The position numbers were made by a program, and so were the translations under genes. Under the pieces are notes generated by a model. It had not been told where the DNA came from and did not search any database. It worked only from the letters and a program-made list of their open reading frames with translations. From Perilla frutescens (lineage: Eukaryota; Streptophyta; Magnoliopsida; Lamiales; Lamiaceae), in NCBI GenBank assembly GCA_026008535.1, contig BRKX01000014.1, positions 52,625,006-52,689,005 on the forward strand: a stretch of 64,000 nucleotides of DNA, read 5' to 3'. Shown here in pieces: positions 24,280-35,533 of the stretch (positions are counted from its first letter, which is position 1; each line of letters starts with the position of its first letter).

Positions 24280-24888
24280 ATGCCCCGCCGGCGGCAACGG
24301 GAAAGAGAATCGGAAGAATTTGTATCGGAAATTGCATGCGAAGTAGCGAAGGCTGCTTGCTGTTGCATTTTTCTGCTGATATTAATCCCATTCCTCGTAA
24401 TTACCCTATTTGCCCTAAGCTTCGTCACCCGCAATCCAAAGGTCTACGTTCAAGAACTCTACATTCCCGCCCTCAACAATTCAACCGAATCCAACGCCAC
24501 GCGCCTCAACACCTTCATCTTCCTCGACCTCCGCCTCCGCAACGCCATCCCCCTCAACGGCCTCCGCTACGGCGATCTCAACGTCACCGTCTTCTACGGT
24601 GCTAACCGGACCCTTCCGGTGGCCAACTACGCCGTCCCCGGTTTCTACCAGGGCTTCGCCAAGACGGCCGCCAAGGCCGCCGTCCTCAGGATCCGTGGCC
24701 TGCCCTGGCCAGACGCCTTTCAGAAGCTCTCCGGCGGGTCTCCGGTGGAGTTGACGGTGGAGCTGGCCACCACTGTTAAGCTCAAGCGCTGGGTTTATCT
24801 CAAGAGGAAGGCGTTGCTGCTCGCCGCCGATGTGCGCTTGGATGCCTCCGGTCGGGAACTTCAAAACAAGGCCGTTAGACTCAAATGA
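24280..24888 (+). CDS. NDR1/HIN1-like (LEA_2) membrane protein
   Basis: This intronless ORF encodes 202 residues. The N-terminus is Arg/Glu-rich and cytosolic-looking. One hydrophobic segment (about 25-48) follows a Cys cluster. An LEA_2-type beta domain follows (about 55-190) with YIPALNNS, RYGDLNVTVFYG and PGFYQG motifs and several N-glycosylation sequons (NNST, NAT, NVT, NRT). NDR1/HIN1-like proteins sit in the plasma membrane, act in pathogen signalling and link membrane to wall. The start is the first ATG and is followed by a consistent frame. Coding DNA is much more GC-rich than the flanks, especially at third positions. It shares RG(L/V)PW.DA with the gene at 27630, so the two are tandem paralogs. 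Unlike that gene, it has no hydrophobic C-terminal tail. Confidence 0.88.
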   Translation: MPRRRQRERESEEFVSEIACEVAKAACCCIFLLILIPFLVITLFALSFVTRNPKVYVQELYIPALNNSTESNATRLNTFIFLDLRLRNAIPLNGLRYGDLNVTVFYGANRTLPVANYAVPGFYQGFAKTAAKAAVLRIRGLPWPDAFQKLSGGSPVELTVELATTVKLKRWVYLKRKALLLAADVRLDASGRELQNKAVRLK

Positions 24889-25156
24889 ATTAATCAAAGC
24901 ATATATTATATTTCAATTTTCAACCTAGCTTTTTAATTATTAGTTTCAAATCGATTTGATGTTATATTTAATTAATCGTTTCATTACTATATATAACATC
25001 GGCGAACGTTAAATACAAAATATAACATTAAAATCTAGCTAGCGGAGGAATCAAATTGCTGATATTTTTCCATTGTTTAATTTCTTTTTGTATTTAATTT
25101 TCATTTTTAGTTGATATATATATATATATATAATTAGTTATTATGGTTGATTATTT

Positions 25157-25196
<40 letters not shown>
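24889..25196. other. Intergenic AT-rich DNA with AT and AAT microsatellites
   Basis: An (AT)n run lies near 25114-25132 and an (AAT)n run at 25158-25197. The latter is the insertion site of the TIR element that follows. Confidence 0.6.
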
Positions 25197-25197
<1 letters not shown>

Positions 25198-26046
25198 GGA
25201 GAAATATCAATCCAAGGCTCGAAACATGATTTATCTATTGATTTAAAGCCTAAAAGATAGATTCTATCAATTCAAGACTTGAATGAAACTATCGATTTAA
25301 GGCTTGAAAATTTAACAGTGTTAAAATTTCATCCAAGAGGAGATGATGTGGCTGTTACATATCCACATCATTTTTATCCAAAATTAAAGTAAATAAGAAA
25401 ACATAAATTTACATTAATTAAATTAATAGAGAGTTTTATTATATTACATAAATTCAAAATCTGCTTAATTTAATCAAAGATTATTAGAAGTTTAAATTAA
25501 ATTTAACGTTTAACTAAATTTAGTATGCAATTGTAATACTTTTCTTTTCATTTCGATCACAATAATAAATTGATATAGTTATTTTTATTTTCATTTTAAT
25601 TTTTGATGGGGAAAAGATTATTTTAAAAAGAGATCGAGAAAGAGAATAAAATTCACATTAATTAATTTATTGAATATTTCAATAACATTTAATAGTTTGT
25701 GATGAAATTAAAATCATAATAATTAATTATAAATAAAAATAAAAATATTATATTGAGATCCAAACGACAGAAAGTAGTGGTTTTTATTTGACGAAATTTA
25801 ATTAGACCCCATGTTTAATTTAATTAAAATAATTAATGTAAATTTGTTGTTTAATGTATTATATGAAATGATTTGGATATTTAACAGTCACAACACTTTT
25901 TGTTGGATGAAATTTTAACACCGTTAAATATACAAGCCTTAAATTGATAATTTTAGATCTTTCAAGCTTTGAATCGATAAAATCTATCTTTCGAGCTCTA
26001 TATTGATAGATGAATAATCTTTCAGGCTTTAAATTGATAATTCTCC
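25198..26046. mobile_element. Non-autonomous MULE-like element with long TIRs, inserted in an AAT microsatellite
   Basis: The ends form inverted repeats of about 140 bp, starting ggagaaatatcaat on the left and ending attgataattctcc on the right. Both arms repeat the phrase atcaattyaagryttgaaa several times and converge on gttaaaatttcatccaa. A matching taataataa flanks both sides (25189-25197 and 26047-26055). That is the 9-bp length typical of Mutator-like insertions, but the simple repeat makes the match weak evidence. No ORF is present inside. Confidence 0.65.
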
Positions 26047-26078
<32 letters not shown>

Positions 26079-26079
26079 T

Positions 26080-27028
26080 ATGTAAGGCCTGAGGACTAAA
26101 AGTGAGTAGAGTTGTTTGAAAAAAAAAATGTTTCTCTAAAGAAAAAGGCAACTTTACTTTTTGAAAAACTAAACTAAAGAAAGTTAAAACTTTGCCGTGT
26201 CGCCAAGGCTGCTGTTCCAAATTTCTAATTTAGATTTTGAATTTGATATTTTATAAAATATATCTAATTAGAATTGAAAAAATTAAAAGTTTTGACATTA
26301 TTGCTGCCACACTTGTGCGTATTAATTTATATTGACTTTTATATTGTGTGGAGGGTGTCTCTTAAAAGAGACAATTTTTAGTGTATTAGACCGATTTAAA
26401 TGTATTGATTTTTTATAATTTTTTTATTACTTGTCCCTACTATGATTTTGATTTGTGATATCATTTTATGTTATAATTATATAATATGAATATATGATTG
26501 AATGACAAAAAAAAAATGGTGATCAATCTTAAATTCTTATATCCAAGAAAAAACCCTTAATTTCTTATATATATTTATTTATCCCTCATCAACCTGCGTT
26601 AACAATCATGCACAATGGAAAGCGACACCATTTTTGCTAAGAAAAAGACATGTAATTAACACACCGCAATAATTATCTTCAAAATTAAACGAAGATGTTA
26701 AGCCAAAATATGAATGCATTGTGTTCACACAAAAATTAAATATTGTTTAGACAAAGATTGTTCACACGAAACCAATACTAGATTAGAAAATCAAAGAATT
26801 TCTTTTGTTGAATGTGTAGCAAGTAATGCGGATAAGATCGTCCATTATAACTATTAGATTTATGTCACGGTCTATTTAATATTTTTAATGAATAATTGTT
26901 TAATTTTTTAAATATAAATGACATAAATTCATGGCTGGAATACTAGATGAAACACCAAATTGGTAAATATATCTCATCTAAAATTCTTTAATTGTACGCT
27001 TAATTAATAATTTAAGAAATTACGAGCT
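26080..27028. other. Intergenic AT-rich DNA
   Basis: No gene or clear element can be supported in this interval between the TIR element and the SINE. A few poly-A and AT tracts are the only structure. Confidence 0.5.
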
Positions 27029-27040
27029 AGTAAAATTACC

Positions 27041-27193
27041 TTTTTTTTTTGGATGTCGTCAGCCACTACCGTGTGCGCACTGGGTAAACCACACTTGCAC
27101 TTGGCAAGCTAAGTGGTGTTGGTAGTGGGTCGAACTTGAAACCTTTGCCCTCAAGAAACACCACTCCACCACTAGGTCATGCCCAAGGGGAGA
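27041..27193 (-). mobile_element. tRNA-derived SINE-like element
   Basis: On the minus strand it starts near ccccttgggcatgacctag. It has an A-box-like tagtggtggagtggt and a B-box-like caagttcgaccc, and it ends in a run of ten A. Near-identical flanks agtaaaattacc (27029-27040) and agtagaaattacc (27194-27206) fit a target duplication. These are the hallmarks of a Pol III-promoted SINE. Confidence 0.55.
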
Positions 27194-27433
27194 AGTAGAA
27201 ATTACCCATTTAATTTCCCTTTGATGTACCTACTCTTATTTTGTTTGAAAGGTTGAAACAAACTTGGAAGTTGCTACAAAATAAGTTTAATTTGAAAAGG
27301 GTGTATTCTTTTCTTGTTTATTTATTTGGCTCCAAAGTCAAACTTTAAGAATGGAAATGCAGTTGATCCAAGTGTGCTAGTGTATATTAATGTTAATATT
27401 TATGTAGAATATATATTTATACACAAGAATATT

Positions 27434-27484
27434 TAACGACGGATTTTTCAGTCTCTACGTTAACGATGGAAAAATCCGTCGTTA
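27434..27484. repeat. Perfect 16-bp inverted repeat upstream of the second NDR1-like gene
   Basis: taacgacggatttttc (27434-27449) and gaaaaatccgtcgtta (27469-27484) pair perfectly across a 19-nt loop. This would form a strong hairpin about 150 bp upstream of the ATG at 27630. It may be a MITE end remnant or a regulatory structure. Confidence 0.7.
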
Positions 27485-27629
27485 CTCTATTTAATTAATG
27501 ACATAATATCATTCGTTGCAACGACGTGCACACGTGTGTGTATATATATATATATATATAATATAAGTAACACATGCCATTTATATCTAACAAATCGTAG
27601 TTCTACTTCTTTCTATAATTAATTTAAGC

Positions 27630-28277
27630 ATGGACGAATTCACTGTATTAACGGAAGCCCCATACAAAGGCATATGCCAATGCTTGTGCTACTTATCAAT
27701 GCTAGTGATCACGGTATGGGGCGGCCTGAGTTTCAAGCTGAGCGGCCCCCGCTGCTCCGTCCAACAGTTCTACGTCCCCGGCCTCGACCTTACGGACTCT
27801 CCGCCTCCGAACACCACCACCGCCGTTAACCCCTGCCTCTTCTTCGACCTCGCATTCCAAAACATCATGGACGATCGTAGCATACGCTACGGCGATGTCA
27901 ACGTCACCTTCTCCTACGGCCGCACCGCAGTCGCCAACTACACCGTTCCAAGCGTCTACCAGGGCAAGGGCAAGACCGCCCACCGGAGGGAGGTGGTGGA
28001 GACTCGCGGTGTGCCGTGGGATGACGCTATCGAGGCGGTGTCCAACGGGTCGAAGGCGGTTTTCCGGGTGGACGTGGCGGCGCGGCCGAGGTTTAGGTTT
28101 TGGTTTTGGTATTCGAGGAAGAAAGGTGTGAGGTTGGGGGCCGACGTCGAGGTGGGTCCCACCGGGATGAAACTCGACCGGAATGATATTAGGCTTAATT
28201 TGGCTGCTCCCAAACCTGGACTTTGGCTTCTCCTTCTCTCTCTAAATCTTTTTGTTGCAAATTTTTTGTTTACTTGA
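27630..28277 (+). CDS. NDR1-like (LEA_2) protein with predicted GPI-type tail
   Basis: This intronless ORF encodes 215 residues, close to the usual NDR1 size. A short cytosolic start is followed by a hydrophobic segment (about 16-33) containing two Cys. The LEA_2-type domain (about 40-190) has YVPGLDLT, RYGDVNVTFSYG and PSVYQGKGKT. Four N-glycosylation sequons (NTT, NVT, NYT, NGS) indicate an extracellular domain. The last 20 residues (GLWLLLLSLNLFVANFLF) are strongly hydrophobic and C-terminal, as in GPI-anchored NDR1. NDR1 is required for signalling by several CC-NLR immune receptors in Arabidopsis. The coding DNA is GC-rich against AT-rich flanks. It is the tandem paralog of the gene at 24280. 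Orthology to NDR1 itself is not established. Confidence 0.88.
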   Translation: MDEFTVLTEAPYKGICQCLCYLSMLVITVWGGLSFKLSGPRCSVQQFYVPGLDLTDSPPPNTTTAVNPCLFFDLAFQNIMDDRSIRYGDVNVTFSYGRTAVANYTVPSVYQGKGKTAHRREVVETRGVPWDDAIEAVSNGSKAVFRVDVAARPRFRFWFWYSRKKGVRLGADVEVGPTGMKLDRNDIRLNLAAPKPGLWLLLLSLNLFVANFLFT

Positions 28278-28413
28278 TTTTCGATTTTGATTGTAGCATG
28301 TTCATGGCTTATATGTTGTCGTAACTCTGGCTTTCTCTTTGTCGTCGTCGTTGATTGCTACTTTTCATCTAAACTAATGTCCCATTTCTCTTCAGGTACA
28401 GAACACTCGAGTT

Positions 28414-28449
<36 letters not shown>

Positions 28450-31078
28450 TATTATTATTATTACTACGGTTATAATATGTCGACCTTTATTTCAAGGGGT
28501 GGGATCTCCTATTCCAAATTTGGTGTTCCACTCCGTATTTCACGATCGAATTTACAAGTTTAATAATAGGTATTACAAAAATAAAAATTAATTATAACAT
28601 AATCAACCTAGTCACATTTAGCAACAAAAGGTTGAAATTTAAAAAAATCATAAACCATATTTTTAAAATAATCAACCATAATAATCATGTATTTGAAAAT
28701 TAAATATTAATAAATTAATTATAAACCTTAATTGTGTGGGGTGAACCTAAAAACAATCATAAAATTAAACTAAAACATAATATTTAATTAAAAGTGACGA
28801 AAAAATGAAAGAAAAATTTATAAATTTGATCGTGAAAAATTTAATTATAGTGAAAGAACTTATTTAATACCTAGTTTACCCTTTTAAGTTAATGGTGTTT
28901 TGCATGGTCCCCTTCCTTTTGAATCTTCGGTTTCTTTTCTTCCTTCTCGCCATTGCTGGTAGCCCCCTCCCTTTAGAATCTTCAGCTTCTCTGCATCTTT
29001 CTTGCGGTAGCGATGCTGTTGTGCCGCCACAAGTCTCGTGTAGCAGCCGCACACAACTCACAACCCGTCCCTTTCCTCTTTTTCTAAAGGCCTAAATCGT
29101 TTCCCCTCAAATCGAAACTTTTCGTCTAGTTCATCACTCATCAATGAAATCAAGGAAACCTACTGCAGTATCTGTCATATATATCTAAAACCTTTATTGA
29201 AACCTTGAAAAAGAAGGCATCTTTGAAAATCACAAAAAAAGAATTTGTAGTGTAGATTTTGATAGTAGTTGATGATATTTTTTTATGAGTTAATGGTGAT
29301 GATAGATCTAGTTTTAATGTTGCTAAAATTCCTAGAGTGGATTCATTGAATCTGAAATAATATTGATACCAAATTTATTGTTAATTTTTGGATTTCTGGA
29401 AATGTTGATTCCATTACTTTTTCTTTAGATCTTCATTTTTTTTTGCTCATATTTGTTTTCTTATATATACTAGTTATATAGAAGATGTTTTAAAGAGAAG
29501 AATATTGATTTTATTTTTGTTTTCTTTCAATGCCCGCTACTTAAGATAATCAAAGAAAAAGCATTCATTGTATTCTTAATTTTTCTTAGAAATTATTTGA
29601 TATTATATGATCGAGTGCGATGATTGTTGATTCTAGTTTGACAATGATTGTTGATTATAGCTTCAAAGGCTTCTTCTTCTTCTTCTTCTTCTTCTTCTTC
29701 TTCTTCTTCTTCTTCTTCTTCTTCTTCTTTATGGGTAAATTTGTAATGTAGGGAAAGGAGCTACGCACAACTAACAATATGTTAATTATTCATAAGGGTA
29801 AATTTGTAATTTCAAGTAGTATTTATATTATATTTCAATGTGGAGACTATAATGATTAAAAGCGTGGCTTTATATGGAATTACCTTATAAATAATCGTCA
29901 AACTGGAAATATAAGGCCCAAAACATTGGGATTGATCTAAACGAATCATCAAAATTCTGAAAATTTCACACAGTAAAATATAAGGATCAATAATATTTGA
30001 AAACTTAACTAACTTTCCTTCATAGCATGTTGTTCTCGATTGTATATTTATATAGTATATCTTTATCTTATACTGTTAGGACATGTTTACTTTGGGGATA
30101 TATAATTTGAAGGATAGATAGGTTAATGGATACAATGGTGGATAAAACATATCTCACTCCTTTAGGTGGGATACATATCTCATAAATAAGCACTCAAAGT
30201 TCATTTTATCACGGGCCTTGAGTTATCCGCCATTTTAATATTATGCAAAGTAAATATATGATAACTTACTAATCCACTTTTATCCATCAAAGTAAACAAG
30301 ACCTTATTTGTTAATTACAATATTATGTGCAGCTCATGTTTCTCGAGATCATATTCAGTGATATAGGATTTCGTATTATTATTATTGCAGGAATACAATT
30401 TACATTACAACTTTGGTTTATTTCAGGATAGTAGTGATTTTCTAAAAAAATTATAACTCGCACGGGGTTAACTTTTTACAAATTTATAATAAAAGAAATA
30501 ACTTATAAAGAGTAAATTAAATTGACTATAAATTACTATACAATTAATGTTAAAATTTTAAATTAAGCTCCCTTGATAAACAATTATTATAATTTACTTT
30601 GTACATTAAAAGGCAGTTTGTCACCATTTCATATTGTGTAGGATACTAGATTAATTGTAATAAATAAACCCGTTGTGTTATCCATTCATCACATGAGTTA
30701 TGTACTCGTTTTAATACAAATTTAGACCGGGTCACGTTAAGATTGTACTAATTAATAATGATAATAAATTAAAATTAAAAAAAAAATCACCTTAAAAAAA
30801 GAAACTCAATATCAAGTTTTAATTTTGATCATGAAAATGTTAATTGTGGGGCAGTCATCAATAAAAACGCACATTATTTATGGAGAGAGTTATCGCGATT
30901 TATACATCAGCTCATAATAATTATTTGTGTGCAGACTGACTTTATGTGACCACATAAACAAATTCAACGTTGTGAGCATTAAAATATAGTTTAATATGAA
31001 ACGAAAGCTTTTAAAACCATATATAGCAATACAATTTGGAAAGCTAATCCACCTCAAAATTAGTTAAAATGGAGATTT
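28278..31078. other. Intergenic AT-rich DNA with microsatellites and a dispersed repeat
   Basis: (CAT)n lies at about 28417-28449 followed by (TTA)n to 28464, and about twenty CTT units lie at 29670-29729. Block 28560-28830 is related to 5700-5990. A small frame at 28892-29095 has a hydrophobic start but no family motif and is not called. Near 30445-30490 a degenerate copy of the 2171-2215 Helitron-end-like text appears (attataactcgcacgggg). Confidence 0.5.
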
Positions 31079-31083
31079 CTATG

Positions 31084-34000
31084 TGTAATAACCCGAAAAT
31101 TTTATTATCTAAATTTAATTAGGAATATATATATCTAATAGTTAGAATAAGTGAAATATCAAAACTTCTTGATATAAAAAAAATATATATATAAATAGCA
31201 TATGCTAACCATAAGGATAATCTAGGGAAGAAAACAGACCCTTCTAGGTCACATTTTTAGGTGATGTGTGCCCATTGAGTGTGTTAGAAATACCCTTAGA
31301 CCCCGTTTGGTTGACACGGAATCTGACTTGGAAAAGTAATCTGATTCTCTATTTTAACATTACTGTGTTTGGTTCATTTTTTATGTAATATGGAAAGTAA
31401 TCACATTCCTCAAAACAAGGAAAATTATGCAACTTTCCTGGATTCTGAATACCTACTCCAAGTAGGTATTCTTTTTCCTTGTTTTGGGGAATCTGGTGTT
31501 AAATGATTTCATTGTTCGATTTCTTCATTTATTATTATTTATTTATTTTATAAATTATTATTATGTTTTAAAATTGAAAAAATAAGATTTATTATTATCT
31601 TTTTTTATTATTATTAATACTAAGTTTGGATTAAAAAATTTCAATAAAAAATGTGTAAAATAAAAAAAATAGAAAATTTTATAAATGAAATAAAGAAATT
31701 AAAAAATGTGATACTTTTTTGATTGAAGAAATTACGACTAAAATTCGACCATTTTATCAATTATTTTTTTGGCATTTCTATCAAAATTACAATAATATCA
31801 TTTTTGAGACAACATTGCGGACTAAACGATGACCATACCATTGTCAATATAGATAATTTTGATTTCCAATTCAATAAAAAAATATTTATATAGATAATTT
31901 TGATTTTCAATTCAATAAATAATATTTGGATCACCAATACAATATTTACCTTAATTGATTATTTTTTAGTGATATGATTTTATTTAAATTGAAATAATAT
32001 GTTGCATTCAATATCTATAGTACTAATGCAAATTGAAGAATTATACATTATATGGTTCGTAATTTAAAATTATAAATATTGGTAGTATGAAATAAGATAT
32101 AGTATATATTTTAAATATTTAATTATCTATTCTTGTTTAAATCTAATTCAATAATGAACAGAGAATCATTGCAATTTTCTTGTTGTGTTCCAAACACAGA
32201 ATAAAGAATCTGTTAGTAATCATTTTCCTTAGAATCACATTCCCAGAAATCATATTCCCAAAAAACATTACTTTCCTGCTAACCAAACGAGCCCTTACAG
32301 CATTCTTGTATTTAATTTAGAACCCTAGATATGCACTTAATTTGATTAAATAGAATTTATTTATTAAGTGTAAATAGATTTAGTGTGATTTTTTTATGAT
32401 TTATTTACAAAAAAAAAAAATACCATATAATTATTTATATAGTTCAAAAAATGTGTATATATGTATACACATATACGTCCACTTGTGCCAAAAATGGAGA
32501 TAAAATTTTAATATGTAGTATATATATATATAGATACTTTAATTAATAGTGCAAGTGGATTAATTCCTAAATAGATATATTATATAATATTAGATGAGCA
32601 TGCTTTTGCACATCTCCTAAGATACACGTAACTATGTAGATAAAATAGGTGTAATTTTGATAATTGACTTGTAGGGTGCTTAGTACACGTGTCTTCTCAA
32701 ATAAAGTGAAAATTTGCATGATGCTGAATAACTTGAAATAAGGATACTTCATCATTTTTTTTTATATACCATCGGTAAACAATAGATGATATAAAAAAAA
32801 TAATAGTTTGCGATAATTTGAAGAGGTTCAGTGAAGGTTTGTTCTTGAATTAGTTTTGGGTTCATTTTTTTTTTAAAGGTATTCGATTATTTAGAAGAAA
32901 TATAAAACTTAATATATTAGCAATTATTTTTGTTCTATTATTGTTTAATTAATGATAAGGAAATAAAAGGATTTATAAGTGGACATATCTTATAATTTAC
33001 TATTAGTTTTTTTTTTAAATTAGTGATGCTAATTGATCATAATCGATATATTATAATGTTTCCTAAATGATATATTAGACTTTTTAAATCACCATTCTCA
33101 TTAATTAAGAAAACTGTAGATATGTTATTAGTTTTAGATTATTTAAAGTTGTAATATTTTCTAATAATGTATATATATTCCCTAGTATATGTAAATATTA
33201 CTTTTAGAATTCTATAATTTACCACTCTATTGTGTAAATTTTTAATTAATTTTGTTATGCTTTAATAATTTTAAATTGATCATAGTAAGTAATGGTATTA
33301 ACTAGAAATATTAGTATAACATAGTAACATAAGTTAAACTAAATGATAAGCCTAGGGGTTAAGTTTTAATAGGAGTTCTTTAGTTAAACTAAACAAAGAT
33401 TGGTTATTGTAGGCCTAGAAGAGCTAGCAGAACCTGAGCAAAACCAATCCAGAATTTGAAAGCTTATCTTCTATCCAGGTGGGCTACTATATATTTGCAA
33501 ATTGTATCTTTTGAGTTATTAAGCTCTGCTTTGTTAAAATTGCATATGTGACTATCTGTGTTAAATATTTACATGCTACTGTATGTTGTCGGAGTCTCAT
33601 ATACCAGCGCTGTGTCAATGTGAGTAGCTACAGTATGCATGCATTATTTGTCCTGCCCTACTCCTTGTCGGTGAGACTAAAATGAAACACTTATGGGTTA
33701 CACCCATTGGGTATACTTGGCCATACTCAACTTTACGCGTGGTGATGTAGTACGGGTTGCGGGCAGTGACTGGTTACTCTTAAGCGCTTTCACGATAAAA
33801 TGTTTTGGTGAACGTAGGTTGCTTTAAAATTTGAAACCTCCTAAGCTTCACTACCTGCATGAACACAGATAGATTACTTTAATAAAATGATTTGCATAAC
33901 TTGAATTGTAAAAATTTGCCCACTGAGTGCACTAGTACTCAGCCCAAATATTTTCAAATATTTTTCAGGTCAGTAGGCTGGCACGTGGATGTGACGATGC

Positions 34001-34276
34001 TGAGAAATGGGCTTTTGTTATTTATGTATTTTCCCATTGTCTCTTTTTGTTAAGTATTCTCTTGATAATGAAGTCTCCTTGTAATATCCTTTTGTTAAAC
34101 ACTAAGAGCTCTGATCTTGGTGTTATGAATATGTATATATTATTATACAGCATGTTTGAATATTTTGAGTCTTCTGTTGAGATTTTATTAATCAGGTTAC
34201 CCCCTTTCTTTCCCGCTTCTTAATTCCAACCCCCGTGGCGTCCATTTCCACGGTCTTTCGGGACCGAGGCGCTACA
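31084..34276 (+). repeat. Gypsy element 5' LTR (interrupted)
   Basis: This is the partner of 40418-42620. It contains the Tourist-like element 31299-32294 plus one extra TTA. The U5 end is rich in conserved sequence shared with the solo LTR at 49980-52823. Confidence 0.93.
31296..32297. mobile_element. Tourist-like (PIF/Harbinger) element inside the 5' LTR
   Basis: Element 31299-32294 starts gaccccgtttggtt and ends aaccaaacgagccc, 14-bp inverted repeats with two mismatches. It is flanked by TTA on both sides (31296-31298 and 32295-32297). TTA/TAA target duplications and GGG...GTTTGGTT ends are typical of plant Tourist/PIF-Harbinger elements. The empty site is the 3' LTR at about 40631-40640 (acccttagagcattc). 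No transposase ORF lies inside, so it is non-autonomous. Confidence 0.9.
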
Positions 34277-34855
34277 GATTGGTATCAGAGCAGGTCTTGC
34301 AACTCTGCAAACCCGATGGGTCAACTTATTTTATTTTTCTTTTTCATTAAATTCCTGTGTGATATTATATAAGCCCTCAGCTCGTCACTCACGCAACAGC
34401 CAAAAGGTACGCATGTTTTTATGCGGTTTTTAGATTTGAAAAGTTTACATTAATTGGTGAAATGTTAAGTTTGTTTGGAAATGAAAGATTGTGATTTGCT
34501 ATGTCGGCGGGAATGCCTTGAAAGATTGAGTCTTACACTGATTACTTACTAGTTTTGAGAATGAAATATGTCTGTGAACGTACAAGATTTTGTATTAAAC
34601 CATGCTGATTCTATTATATACATGTGAGGGATTTGTTTATCTATGCTTTAGGCATACTTAGGAATGATTGGCATATGTTGATTGCATACATTGATAGTTG
34701 AACTGTGGTTGATGTTTGTGCTCTAGATGAATACTTTGATTTGGAATTTGAGAACTTAAGATGAACTTAGCCTGTAGTTGTTGAACTTAGGCTGAACTTG
34801 TAAGAATTTGTGAAAATGGTTGAACGTAGACTGATTGAAAAATTGTGCTAATTAG
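34277..34855 (+). other. Gypsy element PBS and leader
   Basis: Just inside the 5' LTR, tggtatcagagcag (34280-34293) matches the initiator methionine tRNA primer binding site. The rest is a leader of about 560 bp before the accessory ORF. Confidence 0.8.
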
Positions 34856-35533
34856 ATGGCGGGATGGCAGGTGAGACCTCGAAAGAGGTGTCGTACTCGT
34901 GTGACGATGGATGAGTGGATAGAGAGGTTCCGTGCATGTATTAGTAGACCAGGGGAGGATGTGCCAGAGTTCACTGCACGTTTTATAACTTTATGGATGA
35001 CTGTCTCGGGTATCGGTGGTATTACAGAGGTAGAGGCTACGGCGAGATATATTATTGGACTACCTCAAGCCTGGAGACCATGGGCTGCAAGAGTTGCTGA
35101 TATTTTCTCAGAGAGATCTCCACCTACTTTTGCAGAGAAAGTCTATTTCTCGAGATTCTTCACGTATGTGCTATGGACTTGGGCAGATAGACGATGCATG
35201 GCTCCACAATTACCCATAGTGGAGGAGGATATGGATATGTTTAGAGTACCATTTACATCAGTCTTACCAGCGGAGAGGACGATCGAGATGGATCGTTCAG
35301 CACCACCTGCACCAAAGTCGCCACTTATCACGATAGCATCGCATGATGATGAGGCTGGTCCATCTGGGACCCACTTAGAGCCCATCGCAGAGGAGGACCC
35401 AGAGGAGGACCCGGAGGAGAATCCCGATGAGGAGCCGATGGAAGTAACTGATAGATCTACGACGCTCCACTTTCGACGTGATTTCGATGCGGAGGGGCAT
35501 CCGGGGCACTGGTATATTCCGTCGTCTCCATAG
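34856..35533 (+). CDS. Accessory ORF upstream of gag in the gypsy element
   Basis: The open frame of 225 residues has no internal stop. The first ATG is at 34856. The N-terminus is basic (MAGWQVRPRKRCRTR). Residues 18-90 have a pattern reminiscent of a divergent gag capsid helix bundle (MDEWIERFRACI, VPEFTARFITLW, YIIGLPQAW). The C-terminal third is Pro/Glu-rich with an imperfect EEDPEEDPEENPDEEP repeat. It lies between the PBS and gag-pol and is separated from gag by about 400 bp. The frame stays open although gag-pol next to it carries three nonsense codons. The function is unknown; a second gag-like or RNA-binding protein is one possibility. I do not recognise a named family. Confidence 0.6.
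   Translation: MAGWQVRPRKRCRTRVTMDEWIERFRACISRPGEDVPEFTARFITLWMTVSGIGGITEVEATARYIIGLPQAWRPWAARVADIFSERSPPTFAEKVYFSRFFTYVLWTWADRRCMAPQLPIVEEDMDMFRVPFTSVLPAERTIEMDRSAPPAPKSPLITIASHDDEAGPSGTHLEPIAEEDPEEDPEENPDEEPMEVTDRSTTLHFRRDFDAEGHPGHWYIPSSP

Noticed and set aside
24481..24897. 138-codon minus-strand frame
   Set aside because: It is the antisense of the first NDR1-like gene. GC-rich coding DNA often leaves the opposite strand open.
28892..29095. Small plus-strand frame with a hydrophobic start
   Set aside because: It is 67 codons with no family motif, no clear promoter and an overlapping minus-strand frame of similar length. Chance is likely.
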